A stretch of DNA of 64,000 nt from Desulfovibrio fairfieldensis (GCF_001553605.1 NZ_CP014229.1:2136501-2200500), one strand, 5' to 3'. Shown: positions 51,167-61,476, counted from the stretch's first letter. Translations and numbers: made by a program. Notes: a model not told the origin generated them from the letters alone.

Positions 51167-52591
51167 GTGGAGCAGGATCAGAAGCGGGAGTCCGGCCGGA
51201 AACTGCAACGCGGGCTGAAAAACCGGCATATCCAGATGATCGCGCTGGGCGGGGCCATCGGCACCGGCCTGTTCTACGGTTCCGCCGCCTCCATCTCCCT
51301 GGCCGGGCCGTCCGTGCTGCTGGCCTATCTGCTGGGCGGAGCCGTGATCTGGCTGATCATGCGCATGATGGGCGAAATGGCCGTGGCCGAACCCGTGAGC
51401 GGCGCATTCAGCCACTTCGCCTACACGTATTGGGGCGAATTCCCCGGCTTCCTCTCCGGCTGGAATTACTGGTTTCTCTATGTGGCCGTGAGCATGACCG
51501 AGCTCTCGGTAGTGGGCATCTACGTCAACTACTGGCTGCCGGATTTCCCGCAGTGGCTCGCGGCCTTTCTGGTGCTGGCCGGGGTTACCGCCGTCAACCT
51601 GATTCAGGTAAAACTCTATGGCGAGCTGGAATTCTGGTTCGCTCTGATCAAGGTGGCGGCGGTTCTCGGCATGATCGGCCTGGGCGTGGCGCTGATCGTG
51701 CTGAACGCGGACCGGGGCCCCGGTGGAGCGGACGCGCCGGGCTTTGCCAATCTCTGGCGGCACGGCGGTTTTTTCCCGCACGGCATATGGGGCATGCTGC
51801 TCTCCCTGGTGCTGGTCATGTTTTCCTTCGGCGGCACGGAACTCATCGCGGTCACCGCCGGGGAGGCCGACAATCCGAAGAAAAGCCTGCCCAAAGCCAT
51901 TCGTCTGGTGCTGCGCCGCATTCTGCTGTTCTACATCGGCGCGCTGGCGGTCATGATGATCATCTATCCCTGGAACAAGGTGGGCATGGACGGCAGTCCC
52001 TTTGTGCTGATCTTTTCCGGCCTGGGCATTCCGGCGGCGGCCGGAATTCTCAACCTTGTGGTGCTGTCCGCCGCCGTGTCAGTGTACAACAGCGGCGCTT
52101 ACAGCAATGCGCGCATGCTCTACAGTCTGGCCCTGCAGGGCAACGCCCCGGCCTTTTTCGCCAAACTCAACCGCCACGGCGCGCCCTATCGGGGCACGCT
52201 GTTTTCCTCGCTCTGCACGGCAGTCATTGTGCTGCTCAACTGGCTTTTCCCCGGCAAGGTCTTTCTCTATGTGGTCTCCATCGCCACTGCCGCCGCCCTG
52301 CTGACCTGGGGCATGATCGCCCTCACCCACCTCCGCTTCCGCCGCATCCGCGACGCGCGCGCCTCCAGCGGCGACGGCGGGTTCCGCGCGCCGGGCTGCC
52401 CCTGGCTGAATTATGCCTGTCTGGCCTTCCTGGCGCTGGTGCTGGCACTGATGACCCAACTGGACGACACCCGCCCGGCGGTCCTGCTGCTGCCCCTCTG
52501 GCTGGGTGTGTTGTATACGGGCTTCCGGCTGAAAAAAGCGCGCGAAAAGCGCCGGGATGCTGCGCGGGACGCCGAGGCCCGGCCCCGCTGA
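51167..52591 (+). CDS. Amino-acid permease, AAT/APC family
   Basis: 474 residues from GTG at 51167, with AAGGAGG upstream; a longer frame from 51002 would start inside the tRNA region. Twelve membrane helices. The first helix has the APC signature MIALGGAIGTGLF (about 25-37), and GGTELIAVTAGE (about 223-234) is the AAT consensus. Imports an amino acid with protons; substrate not certain (AnsP/ProY/AroP/LysP are all alike). Confidence 0.87.
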   Translation: MEQDQKRESGRKLQRGLKNRHIQMIALGGAIGTGLFYGSAASISLAGPSVLLAYLLGGAVIWLIMRMMGEMAVAEPVSGAFSHFAYTYWGEFPGFLSGWNYWFLYVAVSMTELSVVGIYVNYWLPDFPQWLAAFLVLAGVTAVNLIQVKLYGELEFWFALIKVAAVLGMIGLGVALIVLNADRGPGGADAPGFANLWRHGGFFPHGIWGMLLSLVLVMFSFGGTELIAVTAGEADNPKKSLPKAIRLVLRRILLFYIGALAVMMIIYPWNKVGMDGSPFVLIFSGLGIPAAAGILNLVVLSAAVSVYNSGAYSNARMLYSLALQGNAPAFFAKLNRHGAPYRGTLFSSLCTAVIVLLNWLFPGKVFLYVVSIATAAALLTWGMIALTHLRFRRIRDARASSGDGGFRAPGCPWLNYACLAFLALVLALMTQLDDTRPAVLLLPLWLGVLYTGFRLKKAREKRRDAARDAEARPR

Positions 52592-52623
52592 CAGACGGGC
52601 CGCTTTCAGGTAATGTGACGGCC

Positions 52624-53910
52624 ATGCGCACGTCATTTCAAAATGTCCGGGAAGTGCTGGCCCATCTTGACGGCCTGGGCCTCTTCCATATGGATCTGAG
52701 CCTGAACCGCATGCACCGCGCTCTAGGGGCCCTGGATCTGACCCGGCCCCCCTTCACGGTGGTCCAGATTCTGGGCACCAACGGCAAGGGTTCCACAGCG
52801 GCCTTTCTGGCCTCGCTCTGCATGGCCCACGGCTGCAAAACCGGTCTGTACACTTCGCCGCACTTTGTCTCGCCCGAGGAACGCATCCGCGTGGACGGAC
52901 GTACCTGGCCCGCCGAAAGCTGGACCGCGCACGCCAACGAGATCATGGCCGCGGCTCCGGACCTGACCTATTTTGAATTTCTCACGGTTCTGGCCTTGCT
53001 GCTCTTCCGGGAGGAAAAGGTGGACGTAGCCGTGCTGGAAGCGGGCCTGGGGGGACGGCACGACGCCACCACCGCCGTGCCCGCCGACCTGCTTTGCTAC
53101 GCGCCCATAGCCCTGGATCACAGGGACGTGCTGGGGCCCACTCTCACGGCCATCGCAACGGACAAGGCCGCTGCCGTGCGTGGCCCGGCCCCGGTCTGCA
53201 CAGCCCCGCAATTTCCCGAGGCGGCGCGTTGCCTTGAAGAAGCCGCACGCGCCCACAAGGCCATGCTGTTCCAGGCCGCGCCCCTGCCCGCCGCTTCCGC
53301 GCCCGGCCTTGGGCTGGCCGGACCGCACCAGCTGGTCAACGCCGGGCTGGCCCTCGCGGCCTGGCGGCATCTGGCCCCGCTGCTGGGCAAAAATGCCGAC
53401 AACACCGCGGCGCAGGCGCACGGTCTGGCCCATGCCTTTCTACCGGGCCGCCTCCAATCCGTGCCCGGCACAAAGGACTACCCGCCAATGCTGCTGGACG
53501 GCGCGCACAATCCCCACGGCATGCGCGCTCTGCTGTGGGCGCTGGATGCGGCGGACATCCGGCCCGCCGGGGCTGTTTTTTCCTGCCTGGGGGACAAGGA
53601 CTGGCGCACCTCGGCCCTGATGCTCAAGCATTGGCTGGGAGAGGCCCCGCTGGTCATCCCGGCCCTGGATAATCCGCGCGCCGCCGACCCGCGCGAGGTG
53701 GCCAGGGCCTGCGATGGCCTGCCCCCGGCCACGGCCACGGTTTTTGAAGGCCCGCGCGCCCTGCCCGACGCACTGGCAGCCGCGCGCCGTCTTGAAGGCG
53801 CAGGCCCTGAGCGGCCGGTGCTGCTGACCGGCTCTCTCTACCTGCTGGCCGAATTTTTCGCGCTCTTTCCACATTTGCTGGCGGCCGTACCGCCAAAGGC
53901 CCTGCCATGA
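52624..53910 (+). CDS. folC: Bifunctional folylpolyglutamate/dihydrofolate synthase
   Basis: 428 residues. ATP-binding GTNGKGS (about 49-55) and the Mur-ligase middle domain (LEAGLGGRHDATT) are present, with LLDGAHNPHG in the C-terminal domain. It adds glutamate to dihydropteroate and to reduced folates. It overlaps selA by four bases, so the two are co-transcribed. Confidence 0.9.
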   Translation: MRTSFQNVREVLAHLDGLGLFHMDLSLNRMHRALGALDLTRPPFTVVQILGTNGKGSTAAFLASLCMAHGCKTGLYTSPHFVSPEERIRVDGRTWPAESWTAHANEIMAAAPDLTYFEFLTVLALLLFREEKVDVAVLEAGLGGRHDATTAVPADLLCYAPIALDHRDVLGPTLTAIATDKAAAVRGPAPVCTAPQFPEAARCLEEAARAHKAMLFQAAPLPAASAPGLGLAGPHQLVNAGLALAAWRHLAPLLGKNADNTAAQAHGLAHAFLPGRLQSVPGTKDYPPMLLDGAHNPHGMRALLWALDAADIRPAGAVFSCLGDKDWRTSALMLKHWLGEAPLVIPALDNPRAADPREVARACDGLPPATATVFEGPRALPDALAAARRLEGAGPERPVLLTGSLYLLAEFFALFPHLLAAVPPKALP

Positions 53911-55337
53911 ACGAGCTTTTTCGCGCCATCCCGGCCACGGATCTCTGTCTGGACGCCCTGATTGTTGCCGATCAAAATCTGGAAGCGGCTCCGCGCGCTC
54001 TGCTGCGCGAACTGGTCACACAGTTCTGGGACGCCCGGCGGGAGGACATTCGCGCCGGACGCTGCCGTGAGGCCGCCCAATTGAACCTGGAGGCCCAACT
54101 GCCCGCCTTGCTGGCGTACGTCCGCGCCGGGCTGCGGCCCCGGCTCAGGCCCGTGCTCAACGCCACAGGCGTGGTGGTGCATACCAATCTGGGGCGCTCC
54201 GTGCTGGCCGAGGAGGCGCGGCAGGCCGTGGCCCTGGCCGCCGACGGCTACTGCAATCTGGAGCTCAACCTGCGCACCGGCGGGCGCGGCAGCCGCTACG
54301 AACTGGTGGAGAATCTGATCTGCCGCCTGAGCGGGGCCGAGGCCGTGCTGGTGGTCAACAACAACGCCGCCGCCGTGCTGCTGATGCTGGACGGCTTCTG
54401 CAAGGGCGGCGAGGTGATCGTCTCGCGCGGCGAGCTGGTGGAGATCGGCGGCAGCTTCCGTATTCCGGAGGTCATGGAAAAAAGCGGCGCGCATCTGCGC
54501 GAGGTGGGGGCCACCAACCGCACCCATCTGCGCGACTATGCGGCGGCCATCAACGAAAACACCCGCGCCCTGCTGCGCGTGCATACGTCCAATTACCGCA
54601 TCGTGGGCTTCCAGTCCTCCGTGCCCCTGCCGGAGCTGGCGGCTCTGGCGCGCGAACGCGGCCTGCCGCTGTTTGAGGATCTGGGCAGCGGCAGCTTCAT
54701 GGATTTTTCGCCCTACGGCCTGCCCAACGAGCCCACCGTGCCCTCGGTGCTGGCGGGCGGCGCGGACCTGGTGACTTTTTCCGGAGACAAGGTGCTGGGC
54801 GGCCCCCAGGCCGGAATCATCGCCGGGCGCAAAGAGCTGGTGGACAGGCTCAAGAGCAATCCCCTGACCCGCGCCCTGCGCTGCGACAAGCTCTGCCTGG
54901 CCGCCCTGGAAGCCACCCTGCGCCTCTATCTGGACCCGGACAAGGCCCGCGAGCGCATCCCCACCCTGCGCCGCATCTGCCTGCGGCCCGAAGAACTGGC
55001 CAGGCGCGCCCGCGCCCTGGCCGTCCGCCTGCGCAAAGCCTTGGGCGGGGACTGCACCGTAAGCGTGCGCCCGGATGTCTCGCGCGTGGGCGGCGGGGCC
55101 TTTCCCCAATACGACCTGCCCACCAGCCTGGTCGGCCTCAAACCCGCGCGGATCAGCGCCACGGCCCTGAAAAACGCCCTGCTGGCTACCGACCCGCCCC
55201 TGCTGGGCCGTTTGGAGGACGACCACTTCTGCCTGGACCCGCGCACCCTGGAAAACAAGGAATACCCTCTGCTGCTGCGCGCACTGCGCATGGCGCTACA
55301 GGCGGCGGAAAGCAATCATAACCGACAAGGAATATAA
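53907..55337 (+). CDS. selA: L-seryl-tRNA(Sec) selenium transferase
   Basis: 476 residues. PLP enzyme that turns Ser-tRNA(Sec) into Sec-tRNA(Sec) with selenophosphate. NATGVVVHTNLGR near residue 90, the GGRGSRYE block and the PLP lysine in FSGDKVLGGPQAG (about residue 297) are all present. It shows that the host makes selenoproteins. ATGA overlap with folC. Confidence 0.95.
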   Translation: MNELFRAIPATDLCLDALIVADQNLEAAPRALLRELVTQFWDARREDIRAGRCREAAQLNLEAQLPALLAYVRAGLRPRLRPVLNATGVVVHTNLGRSVLAEEARQAVALAADGYCNLELNLRTGGRGSRYELVENLICRLSGAEAVLVVNNNAAAVLLMLDGFCKGGEVIVSRGELVEIGGSFRIPEVMEKSGAHLREVGATNRTHLRDYAAAINENTRALLRVHTSNYRIVGFQSSVPLPELAALARERGLPLFEDLGSGSFMDFSPYGLPNEPTVPSVLAGGADLVTFSGDKVLGGPQAGIIAGRKELVDRLKSNPLTRALRCDKLCLAALEATLRLYLDPDKARERIPTLRRICLRPEELARRARALAVRLRKALGGDCTVSVRPDVSRVGGGAFPQYDLPTSLVGLKPARISATALKNALLATDPPLLGRLEDDHFCLDPRTLENKEYPLLLRALRMALQAAESNHNRQGI

Positions 55338-55339
55338 TC

Positions 55340-56722
55340 ATGGAAAAAACACTTGCCTACAAACCGCAAAGCGCCTGGGAAACCTACGCCGATGCCAAAC
55401 AGCGCAAAAGCATGGAAGCCCTGGCCGCCCGTTACATCGACTTTCTGACCCGCTGCAAGACCGAGCGCGAAACCGTGGATTATGCGCGCGAGCGCCTCAG
55501 CCAGGCCGGTTACAGCGAGGATTTCAGCAAGGAGCGCGTGCTGCGTCCCCTGCGCGGCAAGGCCCTGTTCGCGGCCCGGCGCGGCTCCGAACCCCTGGAA
55601 GAAGGCCTGGCGCTCATCGCGGCCCACGCGGACACCCCGCGTCTGGACTTCAAGCAGCGCCCGCTCATTGAGCAGCCCGGCGTGGCCCAGGCCAAGACCC
55701 ACTATTACGGCGGCATCCGCAAGTATCAGTGGCTGGCGCGGCCCCTGGCCCTGCATGGGGTGGTCATTCGCGAAAACGGCGAAAGCCTTGCGGTGAGCAT
55801 CGGAGAAAAGCCGGGCGAGCCGGTGTTCTGCATCGCGGACCTGCTGCCGCATCTGGCCCAGAAACAGAGCAGCCAGACCATCAGCGAGGCCTTTGAGGCC
55901 GAAAAGCTGAACATCATCCTGGCCCACAGCCCCAAGACCGTGAAAAAGGGAAAGGACAAGGACGCGCCCAAGGAACCGGTCAAGGAACAGCTGCTGGAGA
56001 TTCTGCACAAAAAATACGGCATCAATGAAGAAGACCTGATCACCGCCGAACTCCAGGCCGTGCCCGCCGGACCGGCGCGCTTTGTGGGCTTTGACAAGGC
56101 CCTGGTGGGCGGTTACGGGCAGGACGACCGCATCTGCGTGTTCACGGCCCTGGAAGCCCTGCTGTCGGCCGAAAACGGCGCGCGGAACATGGCCGTGATC
56201 TTCTGGGACAAAGAGGAAATCGGCTCGGACGGCGCCACGGGCGCGGCCTCGCGCTTTTTCCAGTACTGCGTGGAAGACCTGGCCCGGGCCTGGGCTCCGG
56301 GCACGCCCGCCTCGCACGTGCTGCTGCACAGCCGGGCCCTTTCCGCCGACGTGCAGGCCGCTCTGGACCCGGATTTTCAGGAAGTTCACGAAAAGCAGAA
56401 CGCGGCCCAGCTGGGCTACGGCCCCTGCTTCTCCAAGTTCACGGGTTCGCGCGGCAAATACGGAGCCAGCGAGGCGGACGCCGAATTTTTCGGCGAACTG
56501 CGCGGCCTGTATAATGCCAAAGGCATTCCCTGGCAGACCGCCGAACTGGGCAAGGTGGATCTGGGGGGCGGCGGCACAGTGGCCCTCTTTCTGGCGGCTT
56601 ACGGCATGCGGGTCATCGACCTGGGCCCGGCCGTGCTCTCCATGCACAGTCCCTTTGAACTGGCCAGTTGCGCGGATCTCTACGCCACGTTGGAAGCCTA
56701 CAGGACCTTTCTGGAAGCCTGA
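55340..56722 (+). CDS. M18-family aminopeptidase
   Basis: 460 residues. Zinc metallopeptidase of the aspartyl/aminopeptidase I family: AAHADTPRLDFK with metal ligands His-x-Asp near residue 95, DKEEIGSDGATGA with the catalytic Glu pair near 292, and VLSMHSPFELAS with the last His at about 436. Intracellular peptide turnover. It starts two bases after selA, with AAGGAATAT as ribosome site, and a terminator follows. Confidence 0.9.
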   Translation: MEKTLAYKPQSAWETYADAKQRKSMEALAARYIDFLTRCKTERETVDYARERLSQAGYSEDFSKERVLRPLRGKALFAARRGSEPLEEGLALIAAHADTPRLDFKQRPLIEQPGVAQAKTHYYGGIRKYQWLARPLALHGVVIRENGESLAVSIGEKPGEPVFCIADLLPHLAQKQSSQTISEAFEAEKLNIILAHSPKTVKKGKDKDAPKEPVKEQLLEILHKKYGINEEDLITAELQAVPAGPARFVGFDKALVGGYGQDDRICVFTALEALLSAENGARNMAVIFWDKEEIGSDGATGAASRFFQYCVEDLARAWAPGTPASHVLLHSRALSADVQAALDPDFQEVHEKQNAAQLGYGPCFSKFTGSRGKYGASEADAEFFGELRGLYNAKGIPWQTAELGKVDLGGGGTVALFLAAYGMRVIDLGPAVLSMHSPFELASCADLYATLEAYRTFLEA

Positions 56723-56745
56723 GTCTTTTCCGGCCCAGGTTGTTG

Positions 56746-56783
56746 AACCGGCCACCCGTCATACGGCGGGTGGCCGGTTTTTT
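56746..56783 (+). terminator. Terminator of the folC-selA-peptidase operon
   Basis: AACCGGCCACCCG / CGGGTGGCCGGTT, a 13-bp stem, then TTTTTAC. It faces the converging ABC-transporter gene. Confidence 0.9.
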
Positions 56784-56807
56784 ACTCAATACACCGCATC
56801 ACCCAAT

Positions 56808-58640
56808 TTATAATTCATGCTGCAATAAGGCCCGTTGCTCCAGAGATTGCTTATAGTCCACAAGAATTTTTTTCGGTGATCCGATACGTTGTACCTTTCC
56901 CCCGTCAATCCAGATCAAGGTGTCGCACCGCTCCACTGTTGTCAGTCTATGCGCGATGGTAATGGTTGTAATGCTCTGGGGAAGAGAAAAAATGGTATTC
57001 ATAATGGCGGATTCCACGCCGCCATCCAGTGCACTTGTAGCTTCATCAAGAATGAGCACAGACGGTTCCGCGTACAAGGCGCGGGCAATGGACAGTCGTT
57101 GCGCCTGTCCTCCAGACAGGCCGCCGCCGCCTTGTCCCAAAGTGAAGTTGATGCCACGCTGCTCCACGATATCCAGTTCGGCCATGCGGCAGGCTCGCAG
57201 AACCTTCTCTTCATCCCACGGCTTGCCCCATTGGCTGAAGGCCACGTTTTCCGCCAATGTTCCCGGAAGAATGTAGGGATTCTGCGGGACATAGCCTACA
57301 CGTGCACAGTAAGCGGCCCGATCGGCAGGCGACATAGTCCTGCCGTCCACAAGCATTTCCCCCTCTGTTGGCTCGATCAATCCACTCAGAATGGAAGCAA
57401 TGGAACTTTTTCCCGCACCGGACTGGCCGATAATGCCGACTTTACTTCCGCATGTAATGGAGAACGAAATGTTACTCAGACAATCAGCCTCAGCCGTGGG
57501 ATAACGGAAAAAAACATGCTCAAACGAGATGCTGCGTCGCAATACGAAGGTAGGAGAAGGGTCCGGCAATGAGGACACAGGATGCTGCAGAGCTTCTTCC
57601 ACTTTGTCCAGGCAGTCGAGAGCGGCATGGCGTGTTCCGCGTACAACCACCAAAGCGCCAAGGGAGCGGTTGAGCAATGGCAGCACGCGCCAGGCTATCA
57701 GCATGATCATGGTCAGCACAGCTGTGATATGCACCATGGAACTGTCTAAAAAGGTCAGCATAATCCAGAGCGTCACAACAATAGACAGAAAACCGGCTGT
57801 TTCCAGTATCCATGTCGGCGCGGAAGGAGCAATACTCAAAAAAGTTCTGTATGGTATGCCTTCTTTACAGGACTTTTCAAAATTTTTGAAAAAGACGTCT
57901 TGCTGACGATATATGAGCATTTCGCGTACGCCGTGCATGGCGTTCATGGTCACCTTGTTTTGTTCCCGTGCCCATTCGGCGGCCTCCAATCCTGCGTGAT
58001 CCATCGATCCTCTGAGACGTCTGTATATAGCTACGGCAAGACCGATTATAACGGCCATAACCAAAAGAATGATACCTGGCGTGGCAACAACAAGAGCCAA
58101 TGCCATTGCAAGCGCAATTGCGGCGTAACTGTATACCGACATGAGATGTATAACCATGCGCCCCAGTTGATCACGCCACGACAAAGCCTGAAACATGGCG
58201 CCGCTGTCACCTGCCAGGTGCTGAATATAGGGGCTATATAAAAAATGCTGAAAAACTGTTTCACCGGCAAACAGGGAGATGCGTTCGCCCAATTGGTTAG
58301 TTTTGTAGTTAACGAAAGCTGAAATGGCATTTTTGGCTGCAATCAGACCCGCCGCCAGCGCCGCGATAAGCAGGGCGAACTGGCGCGGATCCGCAGTAAG
58401 CCCTTGTAGCTGGGGGAAGTGGCTCAAAAGGCGCGCGGCGACAGGGTGAGAGAGTATCCGTTCCGGCGCCGTGATGCTGACAGCAAGAAAGGAGATAGCG
58501 GCAATGGAGCCGATTTCCAGTACGGCCTGCAGCACCACACAGGCAAACACGCGTCGTATGGCGCGTTGCAGGCATTTCGGCAACGCCTTGAATATCCGCA
58601 CAAAGTCGGCAAAGAATTTTGAAAAAAGCGATGGCAACAT
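56808..58640 (-). CDS. ABC transporter, fused membrane and ATPase domains (flippase/exporter type)
   Basis: 610 residues from ATG at 58640; a TTG at 58661 would add seven. Six membrane helices (about 30-330) are followed by an ATPase with GQSGAGKSS (Walker A), LSGGQ signature, VLILDEATS (Walker B) and the switch His in IAHRLTT. Closest in layout to the PglK/MsbA group that flips lipid-linked glycans. It lies at the 3' end of the glycosyltransferase/radical SAM cluster, supporting export of its product. Confidence 0.85.
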   Translation of the reverse strand: MLPSLFSKFFADFVRIFKALPKCLQRAIRRVFACVVLQAVLEIGSIAAISFLAVSITAPERILSHPVAARLLSHFPQLQGLTADPRQFALLIAALAAGLIAAKNAISAFVNYKTNQLGERISLFAGETVFQHFLYSPYIQHLAGDSGAMFQALSWRDQLGRMVIHLMSVYSYAAIALAMALALVVATPGIILLVMAVIIGLAVAIYRRLRGSMDHAGLEAAEWAREQNKVTMNAMHGVREMLIYRQQDVFFKNFEKSCKEGIPYRTFLSIAPSAPTWILETAGFLSIVVTLWIMLTFLDSSMVHITAVLTMIMLIAWRVLPLLNRSLGALVVVRGTRHAALDCLDKVEEALQHPVSSLPDPSPTFVLRRSISFEHVFFRYPTAEADCLSNISFSITCGSKVGIIGQSGAGKSSIASILSGLIEPTEGEMLVDGRTMSPADRAAYCARVGYVPQNPYILPGTLAENVAFSQWGKPWDEEKVLRACRMAELDIVEQRGINFTLGQGGGGLSGGQAQRLSIARALYAEPSVLILDEATSALDGGVESAIMNTIFSLPQSITTITIAHRLTTVERCDTLIWIDGGKVQRIGSPKKILVDYKQSLEQRALLQHEL

Positions 58641-58661
58641 GATCCTCGTTAATCCGATCAA

Positions 58662-59783
58662 TCAGGCTGGGTGTTTTCCGTCAATAAAGCCTACCACGTC
58701 ATGCAGCCTGGCCGGGATGTCAATATGCTGCGGACAATGCTTGAGACAATGGCCGCAACACTCGCAGGCCGTCGCCTGTGAGGTGGGAGGAATGGCGCGA
58801 TACACAAGAGCGAAATCGCCGCGCTTACGATGATTATAGGCGGCAAACACGCCCGGGATGTCTACCCCATGCGGACAGGGCGAGCAATAGCCGCAACCGG
58901 TGCAAGGGATGTCGCCTGAGGCGCGATAGATAGCTGCCACCTTTTGCAAAATGGCTCGCTCATCATCCGACAAGGGACGAAAGCGTTTCATGGTCGCAAG
59001 ATTGTCTTCCACATGCGCCATGGCGCTCATACCGCTGAGTACCACCATGACGTTGGGCAGTGAGGCCGCGTAACGAATGGCCCATGAGGCCGGGCTGGCC
59101 CCGGACGCGGCCTTGAGCAGAGTGTCGGCTTCAGCGGGTAAATTAGCCAGCGAACCGCCGCGCACAGGCTCCATGATGACGGCAGGCAAGCCGCGCTCTT
59201 CCAACAACGCATAAAGCCATTTGGCGTTACACGCTTCCCAGTCAACGTAGTTAAGCTGAATTTGGGCAAAGTTCCAGGTATGCTCATCCAGAATCTGCCG
59301 AAAGACCTCAGGGGAATCATGGAAGGAAAAACCTATATGCCGCACCAGCCCCTGTTCTTTTTTCTCACGCAGCCAAGCATAGATGCCGAGTTGCTCCGCC
59401 CTCGCGTACAAAGAGGCATTCAATCCGTGCAACAGATAGAAATCGAAATAGTTCACGCGGCACTTCTTGAGCTGCGATTTGAACATATGCTCCGCTTCAT
59501 CTCGCGATTTCAGCGTCCATAAGGGCAGCTTGTCCGCCAAAAAATAGCTCTCGCGAGGATGCTTATTCAAAATTCTGCCCAGAAGCAACTCACTGATCCC
59601 CTTGTGATAAGTGAATGCCGTGTCAAAATAATTCACGCCTTCAGCCAAGGCACGATCAACCATGGCTTCGGTAAGGACCTGATCAATGGCGGACGCGCTT
59701 CCGGGCAGTAAGGGTAGACGCATGGCTCCGAAGCCGAGCAGAGAGACGTCAATGTCAAATCGGGCAATATATCTTTTCTCCAT
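58662..59783 (-). CDS. Aldo/keto reductase with two 4Fe-4S motifs
   Basis: 373 residues; the start at 59783 follows GGGG six bases upstream, while an ATG at 59795 lacks one. The AKR barrel has FDTAFTYHKGISE (Asp/Tyr catalytic pair) and the usual phosphate-binding end. The C-terminus adds two ferredoxin motifs, CTGCGYCSPCP and CECCGHCLKHCP. This fusion is common in anaerobes; electrons may come from ferredoxin as well as NADPH. In this cluster it may reduce a sugar or its precursor. Confidence 0.83.
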   Translation of the reverse strand: MEKRYIARFDIDVSLLGFGAMRLPLLPGSASAIDQVLTEAMVDRALAEGVNYFDTAFTYHKGISELLLGRILNKHPRESYFLADKLPLWTLKSRDEAEHMFKSQLKKCRVNYFDFYLLHGLNASLYARAEQLGIYAWLREKKEQGLVRHIGFSFHDSPEVFRQILDEHTWNFAQIQLNYVDWEACNAKWLYALLEERGLPAVIMEPVRGGSLANLPAEADTLLKAASGASPASWAIRYAASLPNVMVVLSGMSAMAHVEDNLATMKRFRPLSDDERAILQKVAAIYRASGDIPCTGCGYCSPCPHGVDIPGVFAAYNHRKRGDFALVYRAIPPTSQATACECCGHCLKHCPQHIDIPARLHDVVGFIDGKHPA

Positions 59784-59795
59784 GCCTGACCCCAT

Positions 59796-60791
59796 TTATT
59801 TGTCGCCGGACTGCATAGCTGGCGGAATGACCTCCGACTGCGGTGCACAGTAGCCGCAAGCCACGAAGGAATCTTTCTTATAAAAAGCCACCAGGCGTTG
59901 CCGCGTATCGCCAGTGATGTTCTCACGTAGACGAATGACGTCTTCCTCGGGAGTAGGCACTAATCCCAGCAACTCTCCAATGGAGGCGCGCGGACAGATG
60001 GCCAGCACGCCGTTGAGAATCTGCAGGCTGTGCTTGCACCAGCAGTTTGCGAACATCTTGCGGGTCTGTTCGGATGTATAGCCCTGGCCCTTAAGGGGAT
60101 GCTGCCGATACCACGACAATTCCGAATAAAGCGGATGCCTGATCCCACGTTCATTCAGGCGGGCAACAGTTTCCTCGTAATGCAGCTGAGTCTTTAAGGC
60201 CGGGTTTACGCCATAATTGTTGATGGCCAGATAGACCTTGTCCTTATGCCGTTCAATGGCGTCCAACAGCAGCTCGGAAGGGACAATGGTGCCGTTGGTA
60301 ATAAGCTCCACAAGCTCAATCTTGCCGCAGGCGGCGCTGTAGTCGACGATTTCCGGCAAAGCTCTGTTCAGCAGAGGCTCACCTCCGTGCAGAAAAAGAC
60401 GCTTGATACCGTCCACCCCGGCGGTAACGGCATCGAGCTCCCGCTTAAAATCGCTGAAGCCGAGGTCCATGTGAGTAAAATTTTTATGCAGTTCGGGATT
60501 CTCGAACAGAGGCGACAGGGCGATACAGTCCTGACAATGCAGCGTGCAGCGCGTGGTCAGTGAAAAGCCGATTTGAGGCAGGCAGAATCGGCTTTTACTG
60601 TAAAAATCTTCCAACTCGTCCACCAGAAAACGCCGTACATAGTCGAGCTTTTTGCGGGGATCAAGAAAATGCCCTTCATGCCACAGCATGAATTTTTTCA
60701 AATCATTGACAAAACGATTTTCCGCGTTGCGCACGAAATATCGATGAAAAAAGCTGTCTTCGACGCAGTAGCGCTCCTGAAGCTCATGCAT
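59796..60791 (-). CDS. Radical SAM protein 1 of the glycan cluster
   Basis: 331 residues from ATG at 60791 (GGGAG upstream; overlaps the glycosyltransferase stop by eight bases). The radical SAM cluster is Cys82-x3-Cys86-x2-Cys89 (RCTLHCQDC). LFLHGGEPLLN is the usual GGEP SAM loop. The C-terminal part has Cys residues (NCWCKH, ICPRAS) that could hold a second cluster. It probably performs a radical step on a sugar or peptide; substrate unknown. Confidence 0.82.
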   Translation of the reverse strand: MHELQERYCVEDSFFHRYFVRNAENRFVNDLKKFMLWHEGHFLDPRKKLDYVRRFLVDELEDFYSKSRFCLPQIGFSLTTRCTLHCQDCIALSPLFENPELHKNFTHMDLGFSDFKRELDAVTAGVDGIKRLFLHGGEPLLNRALPEIVDYSAACGKIELVELITNGTIVPSELLLDAIERHKDKVYLAINNYGVNPALKTQLHYEETVARLNERGIRHPLYSELSWYRQHPLKGQGYTSEQTRKMFANCWCKHSLQILNGVLAICPRASIGELLGLVPTPEEDVIRLRENITGDTRQRLVAFYKKDSFVACGYCAPQSEVIPPAMQSGDK

Positions 60792-61476
60792 GTCTTTTAT
60801 CTCCCGCCAGCCGGGCGCGCAGAATAGTGCCATAATCCCTGAACTGCCTGTTTTTCATGATTCTACTCGTATTGGTAGCGTGAAGCCTCCGCATGACGGA
60901 AATCATCTCCAACTTTTTGCAGATAATGCCGTATTTCTCCATGCGCAGAAGGTAATCAACCGCCTGACCGGCACGATAATTTTCATTAAAAGTGCCCACG
61001 AGCTCCGGTACTCTACAGTGCATGAGCACGGCCCCGGTCATAAGGCCAAAGTACGGCAAGGAACGCGGCACAATTGCAGCGCGAGTGCGTTCATCGAGAT
61101 CGGGTGAAATGAAATCTTGCGCCCTGGCCGCCACGGCCAGCAGGTCAACCTCCCCTTCCAAAGCATGCAACATGGTCGCCAGCGCTCCCTCACAAAGTAC
61201 GTCGTCCTGATCCAGCATCATGAGATACGTACCGACGGCATGGACGATACCGGTATTACAAGCTCTGGCAATGCCGCTATGCGTCATCGGGATCACCGTA
61301 CAGCCCATGGATGCCGCAATTTCGCGAGAATTGTCCGTGGAACCGTCGTCCACAACAATGATCTCCGCCGACACCCCCTGCCGCCAGACGCTGTCCAAGG
61401 TTTCTTGCAGATAGGCCGCACCGTTCCAGACCGGCATGACAATGGAAATCAGGACACTGGGATCGGTTTGTGGCAT
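60784..61476 (-). CDS. Family-2 glycosyltransferase
   Basis: 230 residues from ATG at 61476, which shares its A with the stop of the upstream gene (TAATG). GT-A fold with ISIVMPVWNGAAYL, VVDDGSTDNS and the metal-binding LDQDD (DxD-like). Transfers a sugar from a nucleotide donor. A longer frame to 61548 lies within the radical SAM gene and is not the start. Confidence 0.83.
   Translation of the reverse strand: MPQTDPSVLISIVMPVWNGAAYLQETLDSVWRQGVSAEIIVVDDGSTDNSREIAASMGCTVIPMTHSGIARACNTGIVHAVGTYLMMLDQDDVLCEGALATMLHALEGEVDLLAVAARAQDFISPDLDERTRAAIVPRSLPYFGLMTGAVLMHCRVPELVGTFNENYRAGQAVDYLLRMEKYGIICKKLEMISVMRRLHATNTSRIMKNRQFRDYGTILRARLAGDKRHA

Noticed and set aside
51430..52623. A long in-frame upstream extension of folC through the permease gene
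   Set aside because: It is the shadow frame of the permease. The ATG at 52624 begins the real FolC homology.
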